NCBI GenBank assembly: GCA_017694875.1
Contig: JADIMG010000111.1
Span: forward strand, 1-64,000
Direction of reading: 5' to 3'
Length of the DNA: 64,000 nt
Origin: Candidatus Gallipaludibacter merdavium
GTDB taxonomy: Bacteria > Bacteroidota > Bacteroidia > Bacteroidales > Paludibacteraceae
Of this stretch, positions 23,422-31,189 are shown in pieces (positions within the stretch are counted from its first letter, which is position 1; every line of letters begins with the position of its first letter). Made by a program: the position numbers and the translations under genes. A model generated the notes under the pieces. It had not been told where the DNA came from. It did no database searches and was given only the letters and a program-made list of their open reading frames with translations.

Positions 23422-24645
23422 CTATTCAAATGCCCCCATCAGCAACATGTTTACTTCACGCTGCGTCAAGAAGCGGTATTTGCCACGTGGCAGGTTTTTC
23501 TTTGTTAAGCCGGCAAAGAACACGCGGTCCAATTTAATCACCTTGTAACCTACTTTCTCAAAGATACGTCTAACTACCCTATTTTGGCCAGAATGGATTT
23601 CAATGCCTATCTGTGCACGGTCGTCATCGGAAGTAAATTCCAATTCATCAGGACGAATAACTTCACCATCCAGTTCAATTCCTCCCATAATTGTCTGATA
23701 GGCCTCTATATCCAAGGGTTTATCCAACGTAGCATGATAAATCTTTTTCTTTTCAAATTTCGGGTGCGTCAGCTTAGAAGCCAAATCACCGTCATTGGTC
23801 AGCAACAATACACCCGTCGTATTTCTGTCAAGACGTCCCACCGGATAGATGCGCTCACTGCATGCATTCTTTACCAAATCCAACACAGTGGTACGATCGT
23901 GTGTATCTTCTGTTGTTGTCACACAGTTCTTTGGTTTATTCAACAATAGGTAAACCTTGCGTTCTGAGCGGATAACCTGGTCATGGAATTTCACCACATC
24001 GGTCAGCATCACCTTTGCTCCCAATTCAGAAACAACCTTTCCATTGACCGTAATCACACCTGCCTGGATATACTCATCGGCCTCACGGCGTGAACAGATA
24101 CCCGCATTTGCCAAAAACTTGTTCAAACGAATTGGCTTTGTCAAATCCACTTCACGCGGCTTGTACTCCTGCCGTTTTTTTAAAGAACGTGCATTGGGGT
24201 CCACATTGCCATTTTTCCGCTGGAAAGGACGCCGTTCATTTTTCATGGAGTCATCCTGATTACGGAAACGCAATCCATCATTCAAGGTTTGATACGTATC
24301 CGTATTTGCATGATAATGATTTCCATAGCCGCCTCTCATTCCATTATTGCGGTTATTACGGCCCCCAAAACGGTTATCGCCTTCACCACGTTGATAAGAA
24401 GATTTGCCTGCAAACGGACGTCTTTCACCACGCATCGTATTGTCAGAACCAGACGCACGATAGGAACGTGCACCATAAGTACTATCATTGTTACGATTCT
24501 GGGGACCATTCACCCGTTGTGCGCTTGTTGTTGCACGTTGAATTCTGGGTCTACGACGAGGATTAGCTGATTCTTGATTAGTGTTGAATTCTTGCCTTTT
24601 GGCTGTTCCTTCTCCCGAAGTCCCATGCCATCTTTCTTCATTCAT
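23422..24645 (-). CDS. rluB: RluB/RsuA-family rRNA pseudouridine synthase with long basic N-terminal extension
   Basis: A 407-residue pseudouridine synthase. Residues 1-170 are low-complexity, rich in Arg, Asn, Gly and Gln, with repeated GERRPF/NERRPF elements; no fold is visible. An S4 RNA-binding domain begins at about residue 172 (IRLNKFLANAGICSRREAD). The RsuA/RluB catalytic domain follows, with the active-site YPVGRLDRNTTGVLLLTNDG containing the catalytic Asp. RluB-type enzymes modify 23S rRNA in the peptidyl-transferase region. The extension probably adds nonspecific RNA affinity. First gene of the rluB-ddh pair. Confidence 0.92.
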   Translation of the reverse strand: MNEERWHGTSGEGTAKRQEFNTNQESANPRRRPRIQRATTSAQRVNGPQNRNNDSTYGARSYRASGSDNTMRGERRPFAGKSSYQRGEGDNRFGGRNNRNNGMRGGYGNHYHANTDTYQTLNDGLRFRNQDDSMKNERRPFQRKNGNVDPNARSLKKRQEYKPREVDLTKPIRLNKFLANAGICSRREADEYIQAGVITVNGKVVSELGAKVMLTDVVKFHDQVIRSERKVYLLLNKPKNCVTTTEDTHDRTTVLDLVKNACSERIYPVGRLDRNTTGVLLLTNDGDLASKLTHPKFEKKKIYHATLDKPLDIEAYQTIMGGIELDGEVIRPDELEFTSDDDRAQIGIEIHSGQNRVVRRIFEKVGYKVIKLDRVFFAGLTKKNLPRGKYRFLTQREVNMLLMGAFE

Positions 24646-24696
24646 AATGATAAACTCTTTTAATTATAGAAATGTTATTAGCTTAGATTAGGACTG

Positions 24697-24725
24697 CAAA
24701 GATACGCAAAACTTCCGACATGCAA
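24697..24725 (-). promoter_or_regulatory. Promoter of rluB-ddh
   Basis: Minus-strand -7 box TATCTTTG (24704-24697) with TTG (24725-24723) 18 bases upstream; 51 bases before the start. Confidence 0.65.
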
Positions 24726-24836
24726 GAATTCATTCCAAAAAAATTGCGCTCTTCTCCAAACAAACGATATAAAATTTATTTTCAAGCACTTACATACAGC
24801 CACACCAAGATTGAAACAAAATTATCACGTTGTACT

Positions 24837-24867
24837 TGGAATACTCAGAAAAAAAGTACTATTTTTA
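24837..24867 (+). promoter_or_regulatory. Promoter of the pRiA4b ORF-3-like gene
   Basis: TTG (24837-24839), 20-base spacer, TATTTTTA (24860-24867), one mismatch from TAnnTTTG, 26 bases before the ATG. Confidence 0.55.
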
Positions 24868-24893
24868 CCCCGAAAAACAAATTCAAAAATAAT

Positions 24894-25445
24894 ATGGTAT
24901 ATAGATTCACATTTGTATCAGACGAAGATGATGCGTTTACCCGTATCATTGACATTGAGTCTGACGCCACATTCCTGCAACTACATGAAGCCTTGCAAAA
25001 ATGCACAGGCTACAAGAACGACCAAATGGCATCGTTTTTCATTTGCAATGATGAATGGGAAAAAGGGCAAGAAATTACCTTGATTGAAATGGATTCAAGT
25101 TCTGAATATGACAATCTGGTTATGGAAGACACCAAACTGGAGGAACTGTTGAGCGAAGAAAAACAAAAAATATATTACATGTTCGACATGCTTTTCGACA
25201 GAGGTTTTTATGGTGAACTTTCAGAAATCATTACAGGAAAAACGCTCCGCGAACCAGTATGCGTGCAATCGGAAGGGAAAGCGCCACATCAAACAATGGA
25301 TGAAGCGGATTTGACCCAACTGGAAAAAAATACCCATCTGGACAGTGACTTCTATGGTGACAGTGAATATGATTTGGACGAACTCGATGAAGAAGGATTC
25401 TCGGATATAAATTTCGATGAACAATTCAACGACGAGAATTATTAA
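24894..25445 (+). CDS. pRiA4b ORF-3-like acidic protein
   Basis: A 183-residue acidic cytoplasmic protein. The first 120 residues (VYRFTFVSDEDDAFTRIIDI at residue 2 onward, later ATFLQLHEALQKCTGY and ASFFICNDEWEKGQEI) match the plasmid pRiA4b ORF-3 / IS1096 TnpR-like fold. The C-terminus is strongly acidic (Asp/Glu-rich with SEYDLDELDEEGF). The function of this family is unknown; despite its name nothing here indicates a mobile element. The start at 24894 lies after the promoter; the longer frame back to 24720 is not supported. Confidence 0.8.
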   Translation: MVYRFTFVSDEDDAFTRIIDIESDATFLQLHEALQKCTGYKNDQMASFFICNDEWEKGQEITLIEMDSSSEYDNLVMEDTKLEELLSEEKQKIYYMFDMLFDRGFYGELSEIITGKTLREPVCVQSEGKAPHQTMDEADLTQLEKNTHLDSDFYGDSEYDLDELDEEGFSDINFDEQFNDENY

Positions 25446-25470
25446 TCCGTCACTCCTTTTATTGTACAAA

Positions 25471-25518
25471 GCGTAAACCTTCCGTTCTGCCGTTCTGGCA
25501 CGGAGCGTTTACGTTTTT
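25471..25518 (+). terminator. Terminator of the pRiA4b ORF-3-like gene
   Basis: Bases 25472-25478 (CGTAAAC) pair with GTTTACG at 25507-25513, with a second four-base stem (TCCG/CGGA) inside after a small internal loop. Five T follow at 25514-25518; the last of them also form part of the next gene's -33 element. Confidence 0.7.
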
Positions 25519-25547
25519 GTATATTTCCCTTACAAATCGTACCTTTG
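25516..25547 (+). promoter_or_regulatory. Promoter of the DEAD helicase-tyrS pair
   Basis: TTTG (25516-25519), 20-base spacer, TACCTTTG (25540-25547), 31 bases before the ATG at 25579. Confidence 0.8.
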
Positions 25548-25578
25548 CACATAAAATACAGGTACACGTAACCGATAT

Positions 25579-26856
25579 ATGACATTTGAAGAATTACCGC
25601 TGGAAGACGAGATATTAGATGGCCTGCAGGCCATGAATTTTACTGAGGCCACCCCTGTTCAAGAACAGACTATACCACTCATCCTGGAAGGAAGAGATGT
25701 GATAGCATGTGCACAAACAGGCACCGGCAAAACGGCGGCATTCATTCTTCCCCTGCTCAACAACCTGCTTACCGATGACCATGATGAGAATGCCATCAAT
25801 GCCATCATAATGGCCCCTACGCGTGAATTGGCACAACAAATAGACCAACAGATGGAAGGATTTTCCTATTTTCTGCCGTTCTCATCGGTTGCGGTATATG
25901 GAGGAAACGACGGTCAAGCCTGGGATGTACAGAAAAAAGGTCTGACCAAAGGAGCAGATGTTGTGATAGCCACTCCTGGGCGACTTTTATCACACATGAA
26001 CATCTACCCCATTGATTTTTCAAAAGTCAAATATTTCATTCTCGATGAAGCCGACCGGATGCTGGATATGGGCTTTTATGACGATATCATGCAAATAGTA
26101 AAACGCTTGCCCAAGGACCGTCAAACCATCATGTTTTCAGCAACCATGCCAACCAAAATCAGGCAATTGGCCAAATCCATCATGAACCATCCGGCAGAAG
26201 TCAAGATAGCCGTATCCCGACCACCGGAATCCATCATGCAATCGGCCTACATTTGTACAGAAGAACAAAAGCCGATACTTATCAAAGATTTGTTTAAAGA
26301 CAACGAACTGCACAAAGTCATTCTATTCTCATCATCCAAAGCCAAAGTGCGGGAAGTAAGGAAAACTCTTCAGAGCATTGGATTGAAGGCCGACGAGATG
26401 CATTCTGACCTCACGCAAGCCCAACGCGACAGCGTAATGCATGAGTTTCGTAACGGACGCATTGATGTGTTGGTGGCCACCGACATTGTGTCAAGAGGCA
26501 TTGACATCGATGACATACCTTTGGTTATCAATTATGACGTGCCGAGCGATGCAGAAGACTATGTACACCGTATAGGAAGAACAGCCCGTGCCGCCAACAG
26601 CGGCATGGCCATCACACTGGTTTCTGAAAATGACCAGACACGTTTCAAAGCCATAGAAGACTTTCTCGAGAAAGATATTTACAAGATTCCGCTGCCTGAT
26701 GGCTTGGAAGCGCCACCCTATGCACCCAAACGCAAAGAGCGATACCATCGCCCTTGTGGCAACAGACAAGAGCGCCAACAACCCCATCAAAGGTGGAAAA
26801 AGAACACTCGTCACCACAATAAACCCAAAACCAACAATATAGAACAAAACAAATAA
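25579..26856 (+). CDS. DEAD-box RNA helicase (RhlE-like)
   Basis: A 425-residue ATP-dependent RNA helicase with the complete motif set: Q-motif ([10 protein letters not shown], residues 24-33), Walker A AQTGTGKT (45-52), [25 protein letters not shown], and in domain 2 [10 protein letters not shown] and HRIGRTARA. The C-terminal tail (from about residue 378) is short and rich in Arg, His, Gln and Lys, typical of RNA-affinity tails. Such enzymes remodel ribosomal and messenger RNA, often for growth in the cold. tyrS follows 13 bases later, so the two are probably co-transcribed. Confidence 0.93.
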   Translation: MTFEELPLEDEILDGLQAMNFTEATPVQEQTIPLILEGRDVIACAQTGTGKTAAFILPLLNNLLTDDHDENAINAIIMAPTRELAQQIDQQMEGFSYFLPFSSVAVYGGNDGQAWDVQKKGLTKGADVVIATPGRLLSHMNIYPIDFSKVKYFILDEADRMLDMGFYDDIMQIVKRLPKDRQTIMFSATMPTKIRQLAKSIMNHPAEVKIAVSRPPESIMQSAYICTEEQKPILIKDLFKDNELHKVILFSSSKAKVREVRKTLQSIGLKADEMHSDLTQAQRDSVMHEFRNGRIDVLVATDIVSRGIDIDDIPLVINYDVPSDAEDYVHRIGRTARAANSGMAITLVSENDQTRFKAIEDFLEKDIYKIPLPDGLEAPPYAPKRKERYHRPCGNRQERQQPHQRWKKNTRHHNKPKTNNIEQNK

Positions 26857-26869
26857 AATATATACAGAT

Positions 26870-28162
26870 ATGAATTTCGTAGAAGAACTCAGATGGAGAG
26901 GCATGTTGCACGATATCATGCCAGGTACAGAGGAACAACTCAACAAAGAAATGACTACTGCATACGTTGGCATTGACCCTACTGCCGACTCACTTCATAT
27001 CGGGCATTTATGCAGTATAATGCTGCTCCGCCATTTCCAACGTAGCGGACACAAGCCCATAGCTCTTATTGGAGGTGCTACAGGAATGATTGGTGACCCG
27101 TCGGGAAAATCTGCAGAAAGAAATCTATTGGACGAAGCCACCCTCAAACACAATCAGGAAGCCATCAAGAAACAATTGGAAAAATTTCTTGACTTCAACT
27201 CCAATGAACCGAACCACGCAGAGTTGGTTAACAATTACGATTGGATGAAAGATTATTCTTTCCTTGATTTTGCACGAGAAGTAGGCAAGCACATTACGGT
27301 CAATTACATGATGGCCAAAGACTCCGTCAAAAGAAGGCTGAACGGCGAAGCACGTGACGGGTTATCATTTACAGAATTTACCTATCAGCTGCTTCAAGGT
27401 TATGATTTCCTGTATCTGAACCAGCACAAAAACTGCAAGCTCCAAATGGGTGGTTCTGACCAATGGGGAAATATCACTACCGGTACAGAATTAATCAGAC
27501 GTACCAACGGAAACGAAGCATTTGCCTTGACCAGTCCGCTTATCACCAAAGCCGACGGAGGCAAATTCGGTAAGACAGAAAGCGGCAACATTTGGCTGGA
27601 CCGTCGCTACACGACTCCTTACAAGTTCTACCAATTTTGGCTGAATGTGAGTGATGCCGACGCTGAACGCTACATCAAAATATTCACCATGCTATCAAAA
27701 GAGGAGATTGACGCATTAATTGCAGAACATCAGCAAGCACCTCATTTGAGAACCTTGCAAAAACGTCTGGCCAAGGAAGTGACCATCATGGTACACTCGG
27801 AGGAAGATTACAACGCAGCGGTGGAGGCCTCTGGCATTCTTTTCGGCAATTCCACATCGGAAGCGTTGAAACATCTGGATGAAGAAACTCTCTTATCCGT
27901 ATTTGAGGGTGTACCTCAATTCAATGTTGCCTTGTCTGTACTAGATAATGGTTGCAAAGTGATAGATTTGCTAACCGAGCATGCATCCGTATTCCCATCC
28001 AAAGGTGAGCTTCGCAAACTTATCCAAAGTGGTGGTGTTAGCATTAATAAGGAAAAAGTAACATCAACGGATGAAGAGATAAAGTCTGACAATTTGTTGA
28101 ACAACAAATATTTGTTAGTTCAGAAAGGAAAGAAGAACTATTTTCTGCTGATTTTTTCGTAA
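26870..28162 (+). CDS. tyrS: Tyrosyl-tRNA synthetase
   Basis: A 430-residue class I synthetase charging tRNA-Tyr. The HIGH signature is intact (HIGH at residues 43-46), the tyrosine-binding [11 protein letters not shown] and [12 protein letters not shown] follow, and the KMSKS-equivalent loop reads KFGKT (about residues 233-237). A C-terminal S4 RNA-binding domain ends the protein (about 360-425, with [18 protein letters not shown]). Length is normal for the bacterial TyrRS-S type. Confidence 0.96.
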   Translation: MNFVEELRWRGMLHDIMPGTEEQLNKEMTTAYVGIDPTADSLHIGHLCSIMLLRHFQRSGHKPIALIGGATGMIGDPSGKSAERNLLDEATLKHNQEAIKKQLEKFLDFNSNEPNHAELVNNYDWMKDYSFLDFAREVGKHITVNYMMAKDSVKRRLNGEARDGLSFTEFTYQLLQGYDFLYLNQHKNCKLQMGGSDQWGNITTGTELIRRTNGNEAFALTSPLITKADGGKFGKTESGNIWLDRRYTTPYKFYQFWLNVSDADAERYIKIFTMLSKEEIDALIAEHQQAPHLRTLQKRLAKEVTIMVHSEEDYNAAVEASGILFGNSTSEALKHLDEETLLSVFEGVPQFNVALSVLDNGCKVIDLLTEHASVFPSKGELRKLIQSGGVSINKEKVTSTDEEIKSDNLLNNKYLLVQKGKKNYFLLIFS

Positions 28163-28178
28163 AAAAGCGCCGGAAAAT

Positions 28179-28209
28179 TTTGGACTTACAGAAAAAAGTC
28201 TTACTTTTG
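28179..28209 (+). promoter_or_regulatory. Promoter of tRNA-Gln
   Basis: TTTG (28179-28182), 19-base spacer, TACTTTTG (28202-28209), 27 bases before the tRNA. Confidence 0.75.
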
Positions 28210-28236
28210 CACCGCTTTTGTGAAAGCAACAAGGAT

Positions 28237-28307
28237 TGTCTCATGGTGTAATGGCAGCACAACAGGTTTTGGTTCTGTTTGTCCTGGTTCGAATCCGGGT
28301 GAGACAA
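28237..28307 (+). tRNA. tRNA-Gln (anticodon UUG)
   Basis: Acceptor stem TGTCTCA (28237-28243) pairs with TGAGACA (28300-28306); discriminator A at 28307; no encoded CCA. The anticodon loop TTTTGGT inside the stem ACAGG/TCTGT gives anticodon TTG. T-arm CCTGGTTCGAATCCGGG is canonical. Confidence 0.95.
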
Positions 28308-28308
28308 C

Positions 28309-28339
28309 AAAAAGGCATTGAGAAATCGATGCCTTTTTT
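28309..28339 (+). terminator. Terminator of tRNA-Gln
   Basis: AAAAAGGCAT (28309-28318) pairs with ATGCCTTTTT from 28329; the T-rich side runs to 28339. Confidence 0.8.
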
Positions 28340-28365
28340 GTTGTATATAAAAATTACTACCTTTG
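28337..28365 (+). promoter_or_regulatory. Promoter of the aldo-keto reductase operon
   Basis: TACCTTTG at 28358-28365. A TTTG at 28337-28340, inside the preceding T-tract, is 17 bases upstream, slightly short. Start codon 25 bases downstream. Confidence 0.6.
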
Positions 28366-28390
28366 TGGCATCATATCAAATTTGCACATC

Positions 28391-29386
28391 ATGAACCTAT
28401 ACCAAGCAGCCAACGACCGTTACAACAACATGCCTTACCGCCGATGTGGGAGAAGTGGTATTGTATTGCCTGCCATTTCACTCGGTTTGTGGCACAATTT
28501 CGGAAGTGTGGATATTTACGAGAACTTTTCCAAAATTGCCTATACCGCTTTTGACAAAGGCATTACTCATTTCGACTTAGCCAACAATTACGGACCCGTA
28601 TATGGTTCTGCTGAGGAAAATTTCGGCAAGATATTGAAAAATGGATTGAAACCCTATAGAGATGAACTGATTATTTCCACCAAGGCTGGGTTTGATATGT
28701 GGCCCGGCCCGTATGGCGATGGAGGAAGCCGCAAATATCTGATGGCCAGTCTAGACCAAAGTCTGAAACGGATGGGACTGGATTATGTGGATATTTTCTA
28801 TTCTCACCGACCAGACCCCAATACGCCATTGGAAGAAACCATGGGAGCGCTTGCAGATATAGTGAAGCAAGGAAAAGCGTTGTACGTTGGCATTTCCAAC
28901 TACGATGCCGCACAAAGCAAAGTGGCATTCCAACTATTGCGGTCAATGGGAGTAAAATGTCTTATTCACCAAGCCAAATATTCCATGTATGAGCGCTGGG
29001 TGGAACCGGAGCTACTCTCCTTGCTGGAAGACGAAGGTGTGGGAATGATTGCCTTCTCTCCCCTGGCACAAGGCCTATTGACCAACAAATATCTTCACGG
29101 CATACCCGCCAATTCTCGGGCAGCCAAAGCAACCGGCTATCTGCAATGCGACCAAGTAACCGATGCAATCGTTGAAAAATCGAGGAAGCTGAATGAGATA
29201 GCCCAAGAACGTCACCAATCATTGGCAGAGATGGCATTAGCCTGGCTACTTAAAGACAAGCGCGTCACCAGTGTGCTCGTTGGAGCAAGTTCCGTTGAGC
29301 AACTTTTAGATAATCTGAAGGCAACGGAAAACATCTGTTTTAGTGAAGAAGAATGTAAAATCATTGAATCCATTTTAAATGCATAA
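28391..29386 (+). CDS. Aldo/keto reductase, YghZ-like (L-glyceraldehyde-3-phosphate reductase type)
   Basis: A 331-residue NADPH-dependent aldo-keto reductase. The catalytic tetrad is visible as Asp and Tyr in FDLANNYGP (about residues 62-70), Lys in ISTKAGF and His in YSHRPD. The N-terminal MNLYQAANDRYNNMPYRRCG and the GPYGDGGSRKYL segment match the YghZ/Kv-beta-like subgroup, which reduces L-glyceraldehyde 3-phosphate and methylglyoxal-type aldehydes. The ATG at 28391 is preferred over a TTG at 28382. It heads a three-gene operon with the DUF2148 and MFS genes. Confidence 0.9.
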   Translation: MNLYQAANDRYNNMPYRRCGRSGIVLPAISLGLWHNFGSVDIYENFSKIAYTAFDKGITHFDLANNYGPVYGSAEENFGKILKNGLKPYRDELIISTKAGFDMWPGPYGDGGSRKYLMASLDQSLKRMGLDYVDIFYSHRPDPNTPLEETMGALADIVKQGKALYVGISNYDAAQSKVAFQLLRSMGVKCLIHQAKYSMYERWVEPELLSLLEDEGVGMIAFSPLAQGLLTNKYLHGIPANSRAAKATGYLQCDQVTDAIVEKSRKLNEIAQERHQSLAEMALAWLLKDKRVTSVLVGASSVEQLLDNLKATENICFSEEECKIIESILNA

Positions 29387-29398
29387 GGAGGAATATCT

Positions 29399-29929
29399 AT
29401 GTTAATAAATGAGCGCAACAATCGCAAAGAACGTGTTATTGCAGCCGCCAATATGATGGCAACAGCAGCCCGCACAGCTCCCAAAGGAAAAGGGATTGAC
29501 ATCATCGAAATAGCCATAGCTACCGATGAAACCATTGTAGAGATTTCCCAAAAACTACAACAATTAGGCGAAGCAACTGGCATGCCTTTTCTATTTCGTG
29601 ATTCAGAAAATATTTTGCAAGGCGAAGCACTGCTTTTGATTGGCACAAGGCAACAGGTGCAAGGATTGAATTGCGGTTATTGCGGCTTCAGCAAATGTGA
29701 ACTTAAACCCTTACAAACTCCATGTGCCATCAATTCAACTGATTTAGGCATTGCCATTGGTTCCGCCTGTTCTGTGGCCATGGACCAACGCATTGACACT
29801 CGGGTCATGTTTTCTGCCGGTTGGGCAGCCCAACAAATGGGTTTATTGGAAGGCTGTAACCAAGTATATGCCATTGCATTGAGCTGTAGCTCAAAAAATC
29901 CCTTTTTTGACAGAAAACCTAACCAATAA
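29399..29929 (+). CDS. DUF2148 ferredoxin-like protein
   Basis: A 176-residue protein of the DUF2148 ferredoxin-domain family. Cysteines cluster in NCGYCGFSKCELKP (about residues 98-111), followed by PCAINSTDLGIAIGSACSVA, consistent with binding an Fe-S cluster. Role unknown. It starts 12 bases after the reductase stop and is preceded by AAGGAGG, a near-perfect Shine-Dalgarno sequence. That is unusual in this phylum, where most starts here have none. Confidence 0.88.
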   Translation: MLINERNNRKERVIAAANMMATAARTAPKGKGIDIIEIAIATDETIVEISQKLQQLGEATGMPFLFRDSENILQGEALLLIGTRQQVQGLNCGYCGFSKCELKPLQTPCAINSTDLGIAIGSACSVAMDQRIDTRVMFSAGWAAQQMGLLEGCNQVYAIALSCSSKNPFFDRKPNQ

Positions 29930-29948
29930 CTTATAACGTCTTTTTCAT

Positions 29949-31166
29949 ATGGCAGAACGACCACAGTTGTGGACGCGCAGTTTTGTGTGCATCTGCATAG
30001 CAAACTTTATGCTGTTTTTTGCGTTTTACCTGCTATTGCCCATTATTCCTCTTTATCTGATAAGTGAGTTCCACACAAGCAAATCAGTGGTGGGTATGGT
30101 TCTATCGTGTTACACTGTCGCGGCACTGATGGTGCGACCATATTCGGGTTTTATATTAGACAAATTTAAACGCAAACCCATTTATTTAGGTGCCTATCTG
30201 GCTTTTGTGTTCATTTTTATCGGCTATGCAGAAGCCGCATTTCTGTCCATGTTCATCACCTTACGTATTTTGCATGGCTTGGCCTACGGATTGGTGAGTA
30301 CAGCGGGCAACACCATCGTTGTTGACATTATGCCCTCCGAACGACGTGGCGAAGGTTTGGGCTATTTTGGAGTGGCGAATAACATCGCTATGGCAATCGG
30401 TCCGATGACCAGCCTGTTTCTGGTCAGCCACTATAGCTACAATACCATTTTCTACTTCTCCGTAGGATTTGGTATGATTGGATTTATCATTGCCAGCACC
30501 ATCAAGACACCTCAGAAAATACGCCCTAAACAACTGCCAGAAGAGCAACCCTTACATTCATACGACCGTTTCCTGCTTGTAAAAGGAATACCGGCAGGAC
30601 TATGCCTGCTGTTGTTGGCAGTGCCATATGGCATCATGTCCAGTTTCATAGCCATCTACGGACAAGAAATAGGAATAACAAGCGGATTGGGGGCATTCTT
30701 CTCATGCATGGCTGTTGGTCTTATCAGCTCACGGCTGTTTGCAGGGAAACAAGTGGACAAAGGCAAACTACTGAAAGTAATAGCTATTGGCAACCTGATA
30801 ACCTTGCTTGCTTTCTTTTGGTTGAGTTCGCTCAAAATCATTGCCGAATACTCGACACAGCTATCCACCATTAGTTACTTTAGCATTGCCATTGCATTGG
30901 GTGTCGGATATGGTTGTCTGTTTCCTGCCTATAATACTTTGTTTGTCAACCTTGCACCCCACAACCGTCGTGCCACTGCCAGTTCCACCTATTTGACCAG
31001 CTGGGACCTGGGCATTGGAGTCGGATTATTGGTGGGTGGAACATTGGCAGACACACAAGGAGGCCTGGCACTATCTTTCTTTACGGGCGCATGCGCCGCT
31101 ACAATAGCCATCATCCTATTCAAACAATGGGCTGCACCTCATTTTGAACGGAACAAATTGAGATAA
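29949..31166 (+). CDS. MFS transporter
   Basis: A 405-residue major facilitator with about 12 hydrophobic segments. The loop between segments 2 and 3 (GFILDKFKRKPIYLGAYLAF) has the MFS motif A pattern, degenerate, and the central loop (about residues 185-205, charged and Pro-rich) divides the two halves. Similar to YfcJ/AraJ-type efflux transporters; substrate unknown. Last gene of the reductase-DUF2148-MFS group. It ends 23 bases from the convergent CcsBA gene with no visible terminator between. Confidence 0.88.
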   Translation: MAERPQLWTRSFVCICIANFMLFFAFYLLLPIIPLYLISEFHTSKSVVGMVLSCYTVAALMVRPYSGFILDKFKRKPIYLGAYLAFVFIFIGYAEAAFLSMFITLRILHGLAYGLVSTAGNTIVVDIMPSERRGEGLGYFGVANNIAMAIGPMTSLFLVSHYSYNTIFYFSVGFGMIGFIIASTIKTPQKIRPKQLPEEQPLHSYDRFLLVKGIPAGLCLLLLAVPYGIMSSFIAIYGQEIGITSGLGAFFSCMAVGLISSRLFAGKQVDKGKLLKVIAIGNLITLLAFFWLSSLKIIAEYSTQLSTISYFSIAIALGVGYGCLFPAYNTLFVNLAPHNRRATASSTYLTSWDLGIGVGLLVGGTLADTQGGLALSFFTGACAATIAIILFKQWAAPHFERNKLR

Positions 31167-31189
31167 ACTAAACTTATTTTACCTGTTCA

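Noticed and set aside
24894..25445. Mobile-element origin because of the IS1096 TnpR/pRiA4b family name
   Set aside because: No transposase, inverted repeats or target duplications around it; the family is widely chromosomal.
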